Assembly (NCBI RefSeq): GCF_900108315.1
Contig: NZ_FNVB01000009.1
Location: 62,001-126,000 of the forward strand
Source: Saccharopolyspora kobensis
GTDB lineage: Bacteria; Actinomycetota; Actinomycetes; Mycobacteriales; Pseudonocardiaceae
Direction: 5' to 3'
Length of the DNA stretch: 64,000 nucleotides
Part shown: positions 24,626-35,342 of the stretch, in pieces
How positions within the stretch are numbered: position 1 is the stretch's first letter
Layout of the letters: each line of letters begins with the position of its first letter
The notes under the pieces: generated by a model
Seen by the model: the letters and a program-made list of their open reading frames with translations, nothing else
Database searches by the model: none
Told to the model about the DNA's origin: nothing
Made by a program: the position numbers and the translations under genes

Positions 24626-26452
24626 GTGGGTGGGCCTCGACGTGCCGATGACGTGTCCTCGGGAGCCGACGCCCCGGTACAGCAGATCCCTTCCCCGGAT
24701 TTCCTGGCACTGGGGCTCGGCGCCACCAACATGATGGCGATGCTGTGGTCGGTGGCGATGGGGCGCCGCGCGGTCGGCGTGGAGATGCGCGGTGAACCGG
24801 CGCTCGGGGTCCACTGGAACATCCGCGAGGACGTCTACCACCAGCTCGGCCTGATCGACCGGATGATGCTGGAAACCTACGGGGAAGCGGGCATCCCGCG
24901 GCTGGCGGACGGGCGCCTCTTCCGGCTCGCCGAGACCTTCTACAGCCCGAAGACGTCGGGCGGCAACGTCGCGGCCGACGAGATCGTCAGCTCGCTGGTC
25001 ACCGACCTGCACCTGGTGGGCGCCATCGAGCACCTGGAGTTCATCGACGACCGCTGGGTCGACGGCAAGCCGAACCGGGTGATCATCCGCAACGAGCCGC
25101 CCGCGCTGCCGCCGGAGCCGGACCCGAGCAAGATCCGCGACGACATCAACGCGGTGCTGGACGGCCCCTCCACGTTCCAGACCGCGGCCTCGGAACTCCT
25201 GCGGCTCCTGCGCCGCTACCTGGAGAAGATCGAGGAGATGGACCTGGCGCGCGGTCTCGCGAGGCCCCGCGTGCGGTTGTTCCTGAACCACCGGGTGGTG
25301 GAAGCCGAGGACGACGGCTTCCTCGACTGCGGTGACGGCCGCAAGCGGATCCGCATCGAGCAGGTGCGGGAACTGGACTTCCGCGGCAGGTTCGCCCGTC
25401 GGCGCGTGCCCGGCACCGAGATCATCGACCTCGGCGTGCCGGAGCTGTTCGTGATCGCCGAGGGCTTCTACTCCAGCGACGCCGAACGGCTCGGCTTCGA
25501 GCAGCACGACGTCCTCGTCGACCACGACGACGGCCGCGGGCCGGTGGTGGCCCAGGCCGACTACCTGGCCGCCTTCGTCGAAGTGCTCGTCGACGGCAGG
25601 CTCCGGCGCCGGATCTCGTCGGTGTTCGACGACGACGGCACCGAGTACTGGGTGCGGCAGCTCGCAGTCGGCCACGAGAACGACCCCGAGGTCGGCTGGA
25701 TCCTGGTGCAGGTGCCGGACTTCCGGACGTTCGACCCGGTCGAGGAGGGCGTGCTGCCCGCGGGCACGGACACGAACTCGCCCGAGTACTTCGCGACCTA
25801 CCAGCAGCTGCTCTACGAGTACTTCATCGACCAGGCGGCGGAGATCCTCGAACTGCCGAAGGCGGAACTGGCCAAGATCCGGATGGACTACGGGCCGAAG
25901 CTGTTCAGCCTCGTCGAGCGGATCGGTGACGACGCCAGGCTGGCCGTCAACGGCGTCGTCGCGGGCGACTCCTTCGGCAACGGCCACTTCCTGACCAGCG
26001 GCGGGGCGAACACCGGGATGGTCGGACACAGCGCGCGCGTGCTGCGGTACTGGCAGGACCGGGATGCCGGGATCCACCCGGAGCAGGCGATCCGCACCCT
26101 GGCGGATGCGATCAAGCGGGACTCCGAGGCGTGGCTCAACGTCAGCGCGGTGGAGTTCAGCCAGGCATCGCCGATCAACTTCGGCGCCGAGCGGATCCAG
26201 GAGATCGCCGACGCCAACGGGATCTCGGTGGACGCGCGAGCGGCCACCGTCGACTCCAGCCGCCGGGTCCGGCACTCGCTGCTGACCCTGGACTACTCGG
26301 ACTGGCGGCGGTTGTTCGTGCGCGGTGGCCGGCTCCACGCCGACCAGCTGCCGCCGCTGCACCCGCTGCACCCCGCGGCCCGCGATGCCGAAGACGCGGC
26401 CGACACCGACGCCAACGCGGAGATGGGTGGGACGGGCGCTCTCGCCCGCTGA
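24626..26452 (+). CDS. Unknown ~600-aa flavoprotein-like protein, copy B
   Basis: A 608-aa paralogue of the protein at 5658-7469, similar along the whole length, including the N-terminal PDFLALGLGATNMMAML, the central HQLGLIDRMMLETYGE, LLRRYLEKIEEMDLA, EVGWILVQVPDFRTFDPVEEGVLP, and the late GDSFGNGHFLTSGG. The first and last blocks look like FAD-contact regions, but the ~450 residues between match no family I know. The Ala/Pro-rich tail of copy A is short here. I chose GTG 24626 since GGAGG is 5 nt upstream; the open frame extends further without a ribosome site. It heads an operon with the aminotransferase, phosphotransferase and deacetylase genes, tying it to amino sugar tailoring. Confidence 0.7.
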   Translation: MGGPRRADDVSSGADAPVQQIPSPDFLALGLGATNMMAMLWSVAMGRRAVGVEMRGEPALGVHWNIREDVYHQLGLIDRMMLETYGEAGIPRLADGRLFRLAETFYSPKTSGGNVAADEIVSSLVTDLHLVGAIEHLEFIDDRWVDGKPNRVIIRNEPPALPPEPDPSKIRDDINAVLDGPSTFQTAASELLRLLRRYLEKIEEMDLARGLARPRVRLFLNHRVVEAEDDGFLDCGDGRKRIRIEQVRELDFRGRFARRRVPGTEIIDLGVPELFVIAEGFYSSDAERLGFEQHDVLVDHDDGRGPVVAQADYLAAFVEVLVDGRLRRRISSVFDDDGTEYWVRQLAVGHENDPEVGWILVQVPDFRTFDPVEEGVLPAGTDTNSPEYFATYQQLLYEYFIDQAAEILELPKAELAKIRMDYGPKLFSLVERIGDDARLAVNGVVAGDSFGNGHFLTSGGANTGMVGHSARVLRYWQDRDAGIHPEQAIRTLADAIKRDSEAWLNVSAVEFSQASPINFGAERIQEIADANGISVDARAATVDSSRRVRHSLLTLDYSDWRRLFVRGGRLHADQLPPLHPLHPAARDAEDAADTDANAEMGGTGALAR

Positions 26453-26582
26453 CCCGACATCGATCACCACCGGACCCGCCGCCGAACCGGGCGGTGGGGC
26501 GGACCAGCCGTGCCACCGCCCGGAGCGGTGCTTGGCCACCTGCTGCCGGGCGCGTGCGCCCGGACACGGAAAGGGAACGTGG

Positions 26583-27929
26583 ATGACCACTGCTGCCGGC
26601 CACACCAATCAGGAACTCATCGAGCGCGCCCGCCGGGTGACGGCCGCTGAGAAGTACGACATCGGCACCCGGTTCCCGGCGATCTACCGCCGCGCCGAGG
26701 GCTCCTGGATGACCGACGTGGAGGGCAACCGCAGCCTCGACGTCACCGCGGCCAGCGGTGCGCTGCTGCTCGGCAACTGCCACCCGCTGGTCTCGGCCGC
26801 GATCACCGACTACATCCAGGACTACGGCACGGTGTTCGCCAGCACCCTGTCGCTGCCGCGCATCGAGCTGGCGGAGCGGTTGTGCGAGCGCTTCCCGGCC
26901 GGGGAGAAGGTGGTGTTCGGCAAGAGCGGTTCCGAGGCGACGACGATGGCCATCCGGCTGGCCCGGGCGGCCACCGGCAGGGAGCTGATCCTGACCTCCG
27001 GGTTCCACGGCTGGCACGACTGGCACCAGTCGTACCTGCAGATCGGCTACGACGCGGGAAGCGGGGTGGCCTGCTTCGGCTACAACAAGACCGCGTTCAA
27101 GCGGCTGGTCGCGGAGTTCGCCGACGAGATCGCCGGCGTCTTCGTCACCCCGGAACCGGCCTGGTTCGACGCGGCCTACTACCGCGAGCTGTCGGAGTTC
27201 TGCGCCCAGCACGGCGTGCTGTTCATGCTCGACGAGGTGATCACCTCGATGCGGTACGGCCCGAACGGCGTCAACGGCACCGGCGAGGTGCCCGCCGACA
27301 TCATCACCATGAGCAAGGGCATGGCCAACGGGCACTCGCTCTCCGCGGTGCTCGGCAAGGCCGAGGTGATCGACGCCTACGACGACGCGGGCATCGGTGG
27401 CACCTACACCCGCGAAGTCCCGCCGATGGCCGCGGCGCTGGCGGTGCAGGACTTCCTGGCCGACGGCACCGAGCACGAGCGCTGCCAGCGCATGGGCAAG
27501 CTGCTCATGGACGGCATGCGCGACATCCTGGCCTCGGTCGGCATCCCGGCGTGGGTCGGCGGACCGGCCATGATGTTCGACGTGGTGGTGCCGTCCGAGG
27601 CGCTGTCCTGGGACATCTACCGCGCGGCGTTCGACCACGGCGCGTACTTCGAGGACAGCGGCACCCAGATGGTCACCGCCGCGTTCGGCGAGGCGGAGGT
27701 CGACCACGCGCTCACCGCTTTCGAGAAGGGCGCGCGCAAGGTCGCCGCGACGACGGACTTCGAGGTGTCCGAGATCGGCTTCGACCGCAAGGCCCAGTTC
27801 GCCGCGGAAGCGTTCGGCGGTGCGCTGGAGGACGACGACCGCGTGTTGAAGAGCATCGAGGAGACGGTGCGGCAGATCGCCGAGCGGACCCCGGGGATCA
27901 GCCCCCGACCCCTGCCGGCCTGTGGCTGA
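26583..27929 (+). CDS. Class III PLP aminotransferase, 6'-amination candidate
   Basis: A 448-aa fold-type I enzyme: FGKSGSEATTMAIRLARAATG binds the phosphate, FMLDEVITSMRYG gives the PLP-ring aspartate, and MSKGMANG carries the PLP lysine K245. It resembles glutamate-1-semialdehyde aminomutase-type aminotransferases used in aminoglycoside pathways (NeoN/BtrB-like) to aminate the 6'-aldehyde formed by the GMC enzyme. In this setting it would turn paromamine-type into neamine-type rings. ATG 26583 lies 130 bp downstream of copy B. The next gene starts within its last codons. Confidence 0.82.
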   Translation: MTTAAGHTNQELIERARRVTAAEKYDIGTRFPAIYRRAEGSWMTDVEGNRSLDVTAASGALLLGNCHPLVSAAITDYIQDYGTVFASTLSLPRIELAERLCERFPAGEKVVFGKSGSEATTMAIRLARAATGRELILTSGFHGWHDWHQSYLQIGYDAGSGVACFGYNKTAFKRLVAEFADEIAGVFVTPEPAWFDAAYYRELSEFCAQHGVLFMLDEVITSMRYGPNGVNGTGEVPADIITMSKGMANGHSLSAVLGKAEVIDAYDDAGIGGTYTREVPPMAAALAVQDFLADGTEHERCQRMGKLLMDGMRDILASVGIPAWVGGPAMMFDVVVPSEALSWDIYRAAFDHGAYFEDSGTQMVTAAFGEAEVDHALTAFEKGARKVAATTDFEVSEIGFDRKAQFAAEAFGGALEDDDRVLKSIEETVRQIAERTPGISPRPLPACG

Positions 27930-28767
27930 GGGTTCTCCGCCTGCCGGCGGCCGTCGCGGCGCGGCACCGGTTCCGCTGGTGACCGACGACGTCCGCGACG
28001 GCCGCTGGGAGCGCATCGCCCAGCGGTCGTACGGAACGGCGATCTACCGGGTCGAGGGCAGGCGCACCTACTACGTCAAGACCACGCCGCCGCGCGACCC
28101 GGACGACCTCCGGTTCCACCCGGGCAACGAGGCGGAGCGGTTGGGCTGGCTCGCGGGCCGGGGCATCCCGGTGCCGGAGGTGGTGGAGCTCGGCGAGTCC
28201 GAGGACCTCCAGTGGCTGGTGACCACGATGGTCCCGGGTCGCCCGGTGGCCGGTGGCTGGGCCCCGCACGAGCTGCCGCGCGTGCTGGAGTCGGTCGCCG
28301 ACCTCGCCCGCGCCCTGCACGAGCTCCCGGTCGGTGAGTGCCCGTTCGACCGCGGGCTCCAGAGCTCGCTGGCCGGTGCGCGGACAGCGGTGGAGCGGGG
28401 CACGGTCGATCTCGACGACCTCGATCCGGAGCACGACGGCTGGTCCGGGGACCGGCTGCTGGCCAAGCTCGACGCCACGCCGCCACCGCCCGAGGTGGAC
28501 GTGGTGGTGTGCCACGGCGATCTGTGCCTGGACAACGTGCTGGTCGACCCGGAGGGCAAGTCGGTTACCGGGGTCATCGACGTCGGTCGGCTGGGAGTGG
28601 CGGACCGGTGGCTGGATCTCGCCATCGTCCTGCGCGACATCGGCGAGGAGACCCGGGAGCGGGGTTACGACCCCGACTGCGCCGAGGTGTTCCTCCGCCG
28701 CTACGGGCTGACCGAGATCGACGAGCGGCGCTTCTACTTCTACCGGCTGGTGGACGAGTTCATCTGA
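27922..28767 (+). CDS. Aminoglycoside phosphotransferase (APH(3')-like)
   Basis: A 281-aa kinase-fold protein: ATP-binding lysine in YYVKTTPP, catalytic loop CHGDLCLDNVLVD with D200 and N205, and IDVGRLGVADRWLDLAIV with the metal-binding D220. The IDxGRxGxADR block is typical of APH(3') enzymes, which phosphorylate the 3'-hydroxyl and give kanamycin/neomycin-type self-resistance. It is the only clear resistance gene in the cluster. A biosynthetic phosphorylation (protecting a hydroxyl during assembly or export) is an alternative. GTG 27922 overlaps the aminotransferase end by 8 bp, so translation is probably coupled. Confidence 0.85.
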   Translation: MAEGSPPAGGRRGAAPVPLVTDDVRDGRWERIAQRSYGTAIYRVEGRRTYYVKTTPPRDPDDLRFHPGNEAERLGWLAGRGIPVPEVVELGESEDLQWLVTTMVPGRPVAGGWAPHELPRVLESVADLARALHELPVGECPFDRGLQSSLAGARTAVERGTVDLDDLDPEHDGWSGDRLLAKLDATPPPPEVDVVVCHGDLCLDNVLVDPEGKSVTGVIDVGRLGVADRWLDLAIVLRDIGEETRERGYDPDCAEVFLRRYGLTEIDERRFYFYRLVDEFI

Positions 28768-28830
28768 AAGACCCTGCCGCCGATCTCGGCCCGGGCCGAG
28801 ATCGAGCGCAGCTCGCAACGGGAGGACCGG

Positions 28831-29601
28831 TTGTCCGGTGTCGATCCAGCGCTGCCCGCGCGCGTCCTGCTCCTCTCCCCGCACCCGGACGACATCGCGT
28901 GGTCCTTGGGCGGTGTGGTGGCACGACTGCGCGGTGCGGCGGAACTGTCCGCGGTGACCTTCTTCAGCCGTACCCGCTACGCACCGGGCTGCGCGGCGCA
29001 CGGCGACGTCGCGGCTTCGGAGGTGCGCGCGCGGGAGGAGGACGAATGGGCCCGCTGGGCCGGCGTGCGGGTGGACCGGGGTGACCTGCCCGACGCGAGC
29101 CTGCGCGGCTACGACGACGACACCGAGATGGGAGCCGAGCCGGCTGCCGACGTGGTGTCGGCGGTCGTCGCGCTCCTGGCCGGTGCGGTGCGCTCGGTGC
29201 GCCCGGACTTCGTGCTGGCCCCGCTGGCGATGGGCGGGCACGTCGACCACGCGGCGGTGCTCGGCGCGGTGACGACGTTGGCCGTGGACTGGTCGGCGGA
29301 GCTGATCTGGTACGAGGACCTGCCGTACGCGGCGACCGAGCCACCGCCGTCGGCGGGCCACCCGGTGGTGGTGGACGTCGGCGGGGTCTGGAGCGCCAAG
29401 GAGCGCGGGGTCGGTTTCTTCCCCTCCCAGCTGCCCGACGAGGTGTTGCCGGTGTTGCGATCGCACGCCGGAGTGGACGGTGCGCGCGCCGAGCGCCTGT
29501 GGACGTCCTCGGTGGACGGTGCGCGCGGATTCGAGAGCCTGCTGTCGTCCCGGAACACGCCCTCGGAGCACGACCCAGCGATCCAAGCGCTGCACAGCTG
29601 A
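28831..29601 (+). CDS. PIG-L family deacetylase
   Basis: A 256-aa zinc-dependent deacetylase: SPHPDDIAWSLGG has the metal-binding H18, D20 and D21, and GGHVDH supplies H137 and H140. In neomycin and butirosin pathways such an enzyme (NeoD/BtrD) removes the acetyl group from 2'-N-acetylparomamine after GlcNAc transfer. The glycosyltransferase at 14760-16025 fits as its partner. The start is TTG at 28831 with GGGAGG upstream. It is the last gene of the four-gene operon and the right end of the cluster. Confidence 0.82.
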   Translation: MSGVDPALPARVLLLSPHPDDIAWSLGGVVARLRGAAELSAVTFFSRTRYAPGCAAHGDVAASEVRAREEDEWARWAGVRVDRGDLPDASLRGYDDDTEMGAEPAADVVSAVVALLAGAVRSVRPDFVLAPLAMGGHVDHAAVLGAVTTLAVDWSAELIWYEDLPYAATEPPPSAGHPVVVDVGGVWSAKERGVGFFPSQLPDEVLPVLRSHAGVDGARAERLWTSSVDGARGFESLLSSRNTPSEHDPAIQALHS

Positions 29602-29637
29602 ACAGTGCCGCCCGCAGCGAAGTCCGGGCGACGAGAA

Positions 29638-29667
29638 GGGGGTTGACCGCGAACCGGATCAACCCCC
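29638..29667 (+). terminator. Hairpin after the deacetylase gene
   Basis: GGGGGTTGA (29638-29646) pairs with TCAACCCCC (29659-29667) across a 12-nt loop. It lies between the deacetylase stop and the tRNA gene and could terminate the cluster operon. Confidence 0.5.
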
Positions 29668-29689
29668 ACTCCGCTCACCGGGACTGTTG

Positions 29690-29763
29690 CGCCCCCAGCA
29701 GGACTCGAACCTGCGACCTAAGGATTAGAAGTCCTTTGCTCTATCCAGCTGAGCTATGGGGGC
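29690..29763 (-). tRNA. tRNA-Arg (anticodon TCT)
   Basis: Reading the minus strand gives a 74-nt cloverleaf: acceptor stem GCCCCCA/TGGGGGC, D-arm GCTC...GAGC, anticodon stem AAGGA/TCCTT with loop CTTCTAA, T-arm GCAGG TTCGAGT CCTGC and discriminator G. No CCA is encoded. The anticodon TCT reads AGA/AGG arginine codons. It borders the biosynthetic cluster on the right, a typical place for genomic island ends, though no attachment repeat was identified in this window. Confidence 0.95.
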
Positions 29764-30008
29764 ATGTTCGGTGAGCTGCAAGCATGGAGGGTAGCGGTAC
29801 CCGGTTGTCGCCGTGGCATCGACGCCGCACCGTTGCCGAGCCGTGGCCGAACGGCAAGCTGATCGACAACCGGGCCCGTAACAACAAGCGTCGTCGCTGG
29901 TCAGGCTGACGGCATCACGATCGCCTTCCGGAAATCGCGCGGACCGCCCAGCAGCCGCCGTACACCCCTGCCGGACGTCCGCGCGGAAACCGCGAGCGCG
30001 CTTCGCGG

Positions 30009-30614
30009 TCAGGCCCTCTTCACCCGGTAGCGGAGGTGCGTGACGCCGGTGCCCTCGACCACCACGACCGGACCCTCCAGCTCCGCCGGTGCGGTGGCGA
30101 GTTCACCGAAGAGCGTCTTGCCGCCGCCGAGGACGACGGGCACCAGTTCGATCCCGACCTCGTCGAGCAGCCCGGCCTCCAGGCACTGCCGGGCGATCTG
30201 CCCGCCGTTGACGACCACGTCCTTCTCCCCGGCGATCTCCTTCGCCCTCGCCACCGCCGCCTCGATGCCCTCGGTGACGAAGACGAAGTCCTCGTCGTCC
30301 GCGGGGCGATCGTCGGGCCGCTGGTGGGTGAGCACGACCGTGGTGACGTTCATCGGGTGGCGGCCGCCCCAGGCCTTCGTCATGTCGTAGAGGTACCGGC
30401 CGACGACCAGCGCACCGGTGTTCTCCCACTCCGGCCCGACCAGCGCCGCGCTCGCCGCGGAGATGCGGAGAGCAGGCACGTCGGGGCTGGCCGAGGGGAG
30501 TTCGACGTCGCTGTTGCCGTACCACTGGAACAGCAGGTCGAAGCCGCTCTCGCCCGGCCCGGCGATGTAGCCGTCGAGCGACATCGTCGTGCTGCCGGTG
30601 GTCACCTTGCCCAT
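30009..30614 (-). CDS. RibD C-terminal/dihydrofolate reductase-like protein
   Basis: A 201-aa protein with the RibD_C layout: TTMSLDGYIAGPGES at the N-terminus, VGRYLYDMT in the middle, VVNGGQIARQCLEAGLLDEV and LVPVVLGGGKTLFG at the nucleotide-binding end. Such stand-alone domains bind NAD(P)H and have unknown substrates. The ATG at 30614 follows GGAGG; the open frame extends further but without support. It is a monocistronic gene outside the cluster, next to the tRNA gene. Confidence 0.8.
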   Translation of the reverse strand: MGKVTTGSTTMSLDGYIAGPGESGFDLLFQWYGNSDVELPSASPDVPALRISAASAALVGPEWENTGALVVGRYLYDMTKAWGGRHPMNVTTVVLTHQRPDDRPADDEDFVFVTEGIEAAVARAKEIAGEKDVVVNGGQIARQCLEAGLLDEVGIELVPVVLGGGKTLFGELATAPAELEGPVVVVEGTGVTHLRYRVKRA

Positions 30615-30737
30615 CTCGTCTCCTCCGTCGTCGACTCGTGTCGCCAACGCCTCGAACGGCGGGCGGTCATTTCGACAAGCGGAGCCGAGATCTTCCAACC
30701 GGAGATCGACGACCGCAGTGACCGGTGTCGTCGCCGG

Positions 30738-31280
30738 TCAGGCCGGTGGTAGTCGGCGCAGCGCCGCGGTGGTGAGGCCGAACAGGTGATCGGCGGTGTC
30801 CGCCGCGGAGGAGTCCCGCAGGGTCAGCATGGTCAGCAGCGAGCGGTCCGGCCCGAGCGAAGTGGCCGCCGTGCAGGTCTGGTGCGCGTCGACCAGCTCG
30901 CAGTACAGCCACGCCGGGCGGCCCTCGACGTCCACCGCCGCACCACCGGGCTGGCGCTCGGTCACCGCCGCCACCGGGTCGTAGAAGCCCGCCGCCGCGG
31001 CATTGGCCGGACCGCTGGTCAGCGGATGGGTGCAGGTGCCCGGAAGCGGCTGGTCGGGGCGCGGAGGACCGGCCGGGCCGCCGAAGGCCGCCAGGTCCTC
31101 GGGCGCCAGCAGACCGCACGGGTCGATCTCGGGCGGGGAGTCGGTCGGAGTGCTCCCGGAGGTCGTCGGCTCGTCGCGGAACCCGGCGGCCGGCACCGGC
31201 TCACCGGTCACCGGTTCGGCGCAGGCGGCGGACAGCAGCAGCATCGGCACCATGAGCGCACAGCGACGGACTACGGTCAC
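30738..31280 (-). CDS. Secreted lipoprotein, DUF3558-like
   Basis: A 180-aa protein with a lipoprotein signal peptide (VRRCALMVPMLLLSAACAEP, lipobox LSAAC), then a Pro/Thr/Ser linker, then a globular part beginning DPCGLLAPEDLAAFG with paired cysteines, which is typical of actinobacterial DUF3558 lipoproteins. It would be anchored on the outer face of the membrane; function unknown. GTG 31280 gives the shortest standard signal peptide; longer in-frame starts exist. It is divergent from the CopD-CtaG gene. Confidence 0.7.
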   Translation of the reverse strand: MTVVRRCALMVPMLLLSAACAEPVTGEPVPAAGFRDEPTTSGSTPTDSPPEIDPCGLLAPEDLAAFGGPAGPPRPDQPLPGTCTHPLTSGPANAAAAGFYDPVAAVTERQPGGAAVDVEGRPAWLYCELVDAHQTCTAATSLGPDRSLLTMLTLRDSSAADTADHLFGLTTAALRRLPPA

Positions 31281-31373
31281 GGCGTAACCGTAGCGCTCGC
31301 CCCGGCCGGAGATCATCCGTCGACCCGGCGGCCTGCGAACCGGACGTTTCAAATCGGCGGTTACGCTCGGTTT

Positions 31374-33404
31374 GTGCCATCCGAGACCACCCTGGACAAA
31401 GAAGCGGAACGGCGCGGCTCGCCCAGCTCAGTGGGCGTGCTGATCGTCACCGCCGTCGTGCTCGCGGCGGTGGTCGCCGCCGCGCTCACCGCCCTCTCCG
31501 CAGGAGCTTCCTACGCGTTGCTGGGCCTGCCGGATCCGGGGCCGGTCACGCAGTACGGGCTGCCGGTGATCCGCGTGATCACCGAGTCCGCAGCGGTCGT
31601 GAGCATCGGGGCGCTGCTGCTGGCCGCCTTCGGCATCCCCGCGCAGCCCTCGCGCGCGCTCGCCGCGGACGGCTACGCCGCGGTCCGCACCGCTGGCTGG
31701 GCGGCCGCCGTCTGGTGCGTGGGCGCGGTCCTGATGGTGCCGTTCATCGCCGCGGACGCCACCGGGCGCCCGGTGGGCGACGTGCTCGACTCCGAGGTCC
31801 TCTTCGGCCTGATCGACGCGCTGGAGCAGGCCAAGGCGTGGCTGCTGACCGCGGTGATCGCGTTCGTGGTCGTGCTGGCCTGCCGGGTCGTGCTGTCGTG
31901 GGGCTGGACGGTCGTCACGTTCGGGCTGAGCCTGCTGGCCCTGTTCCCGGTGATCGCCACCGGTCACTCCGCCAGCGGCGGATCGCACGACATCGCCACC
32001 AACAGCCTGCTGTTCCACCTCTTCGGCGCGGCGCTGTGGGTCGGCGGCCTGGTGGCGCTGGTGGCGCACGCCGCCCGCCGCGGTGCGCACCTGCCGGTCG
32101 TCGCGCGGCGGTACTCGCTGATCGCGCTGGTGTGCTGGGTGGCGATGGCGCTGTCCGGTGTGATCAACGCGTTCGTGCGGATGACGCCGGAGCAGCTGTT
32201 CACCACCGACTACGGCCTGCTGATGCTGCTCAAGATCGCCGCGCTGGTGGTGCTCGGCGTGTTCGGGTTCTTCCAGCGGCGCAGCGCGGTGCAGCACATC
32301 GAGGAGAAGACCGGCGTGGCCGCGCTGCTGCGGCTGGGCGCGGTCGAGGCGCTGGTCATGTTCGCCACCATCGGCATCGGCGTCGCGCTCGGGCGCACGC
32401 CGCCGCCGGACGGTGTCGTGCGGGGCGTCCCGGACCGGACCGAGCTGCTGATCGGCTACCCGCTGCCGGAACCGCCGACCGCGTTCCGGTTGATGTTCGA
32501 CTGGCGGTTCGACCTGGTCTACGGCACCCTCGCGCTGGCCATGGCCGCGCTCTACCTGGTCGGCGTGCGCAGGCTGCGCAAGCGCGGCGACAGCTGGCCG
32601 GTCGGGCGCACCGTCGCCTGGCTGTGCGGCTGCGCGACGCTGCTGGTGGCCACCTCCTCGGGCATCGGCAAGTACGCGCCCGCGGTGTTCAGCGTGCACA
32701 TGGGCCAGCACATGCTGCTGTCCATGCTGGCCCCGGTGTTCCTGGTGCTGGCCGGCCCGACGTCGCTGGCGCTGCGGGTGTTCAAGCCTGCGGGCAAGGA
32801 GCAGCCGCCGGGCCCCCGCGAGTGGCTGCTGGCCTTCGTGCACTCGCCGGTGACGCGCGCGCTGACCAACCCGATCGTCGCGCTGGTGCTGTTCGTGGGC
32901 TCGTTCTACGCGCTGTACTTCACCGGCCTGTTCGAAGCGGCGCTGACGCAGCACTGGGCGCACCTGGCGATGAACGCGCACTTCCTGCTGGTCGGCTACA
33001 TCTTCTACTGGCCGGTGATCGGCGTCGACCCGGCGCCGCGGCAGCTGCCGCCGATGGGCAAGGTCGGGCTGGTCTTCGCGTCCATGCCGTTCCACGCCTT
33101 CTTCGGCATCGCGCTGATGATGTCCTCGACGGTGATCGGCGGCGACTTCTACCGCGGCCTGGACCTGCCGTGGGTCACCGATCTGCTCGCCGACCAGCGG
33201 CTGGGCGGCGGCCTGGCGTGGGCCTCCGGTGAGGTCCCGCTGGTGGTGGTGATGCTCGCGCTGCTGATCCAGTGGTCGCGGGCGGACAATCGCGCGGCGC
33301 GCAGGATCGACCGGAAGGCCGATGCCGACGGCGACGCGGACCTGAACGCGTACAACGAGATGCTCAAGCGACTCGCCGACAAGGACGACCAGCGGAGCAG
33401 CTGA
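31374..33404 (+). CDS. CopD-CtaG fusion membrane protein
   Basis: A 676-aa polytopic membrane protein. The first half (about residues 1-330) is CopD-like, with HLFGAALWVGGLVALV containing the copper-type His. The second half (about 380-640) is a Caa3_CtaG-type domain with HMGQHMLLSMLAPVFLVLAGP and later AFFGIALMM. The fusion is common in actinobacteria and is linked to copper delivery to cytochrome c oxidase. The GTG at 31374 has no ribosome site, but TACGCT (31362-31367) lies 6 nt upstream, which suggests a leaderless transcript. Confidence 0.85.
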   Translation: MPSETTLDKEAERRGSPSSVGVLIVTAVVLAAVVAAALTALSAGASYALLGLPDPGPVTQYGLPVIRVITESAAVVSIGALLLAAFGIPAQPSRALAADGYAAVRTAGWAAAVWCVGAVLMVPFIAADATGRPVGDVLDSEVLFGLIDALEQAKAWLLTAVIAFVVVLACRVVLSWGWTVVTFGLSLLALFPVIATGHSASGGSHDIATNSLLFHLFGAALWVGGLVALVAHAARRGAHLPVVARRYSLIALVCWVAMALSGVINAFVRMTPEQLFTTDYGLLMLLKIAALVVLGVFGFFQRRSAVQHIEEKTGVAALLRLGAVEALVMFATIGIGVALGRTPPPDGVVRGVPDRTELLIGYPLPEPPTAFRLMFDWRFDLVYGTLALAMAALYLVGVRRLRKRGDSWPVGRTVAWLCGCATLLVATSSGIGKYAPAVFSVHMGQHMLLSMLAPVFLVLAGPTSLALRVFKPAGKEQPPGPREWLLAFVHSPVTRALTNPIVALVLFVGSFYALYFTGLFEAALTQHWAHLAMNAHFLLVGYIFYWPVIGVDPAPRQLPPMGKVGLVFASMPFHAFFGIALMMSSTVIGGDFYRGLDLPWVTDLLADQRLGGGLAWASGEVPLVVVMLALLIQWSRADNRAARRIDRKADADGDADLNAYNEMLKRLADKDDQRSS

Positions 33405-33618
33405 CCTGGCCGATCGGCAGCAGTCCGCACGGGTGGCGGCCGTTCCGCCGCGCTGAGCGGTGCTCGTCCGGCGGCCTCGGGTGGCGGCCGCGGATTCCCG
33501 AGGCGGCGGCGCTGGTCGAGGAGGTGACGACCGCCGGAGAGGCGGGGCGGAGATCGGCCGCTGAGCGCATGGGGACCGCGTGCGCGGCCCGACACGGGGC
33601 GCAACTACGATTCGGGGC

Positions 33619-35295
<1,677 letters not shown>

Positions 35296-35342
35296 ATGGT
35301 TGATTCCTTGCTCGTTCTGCGTGGCGGTGCGGGTGGCGGAAC

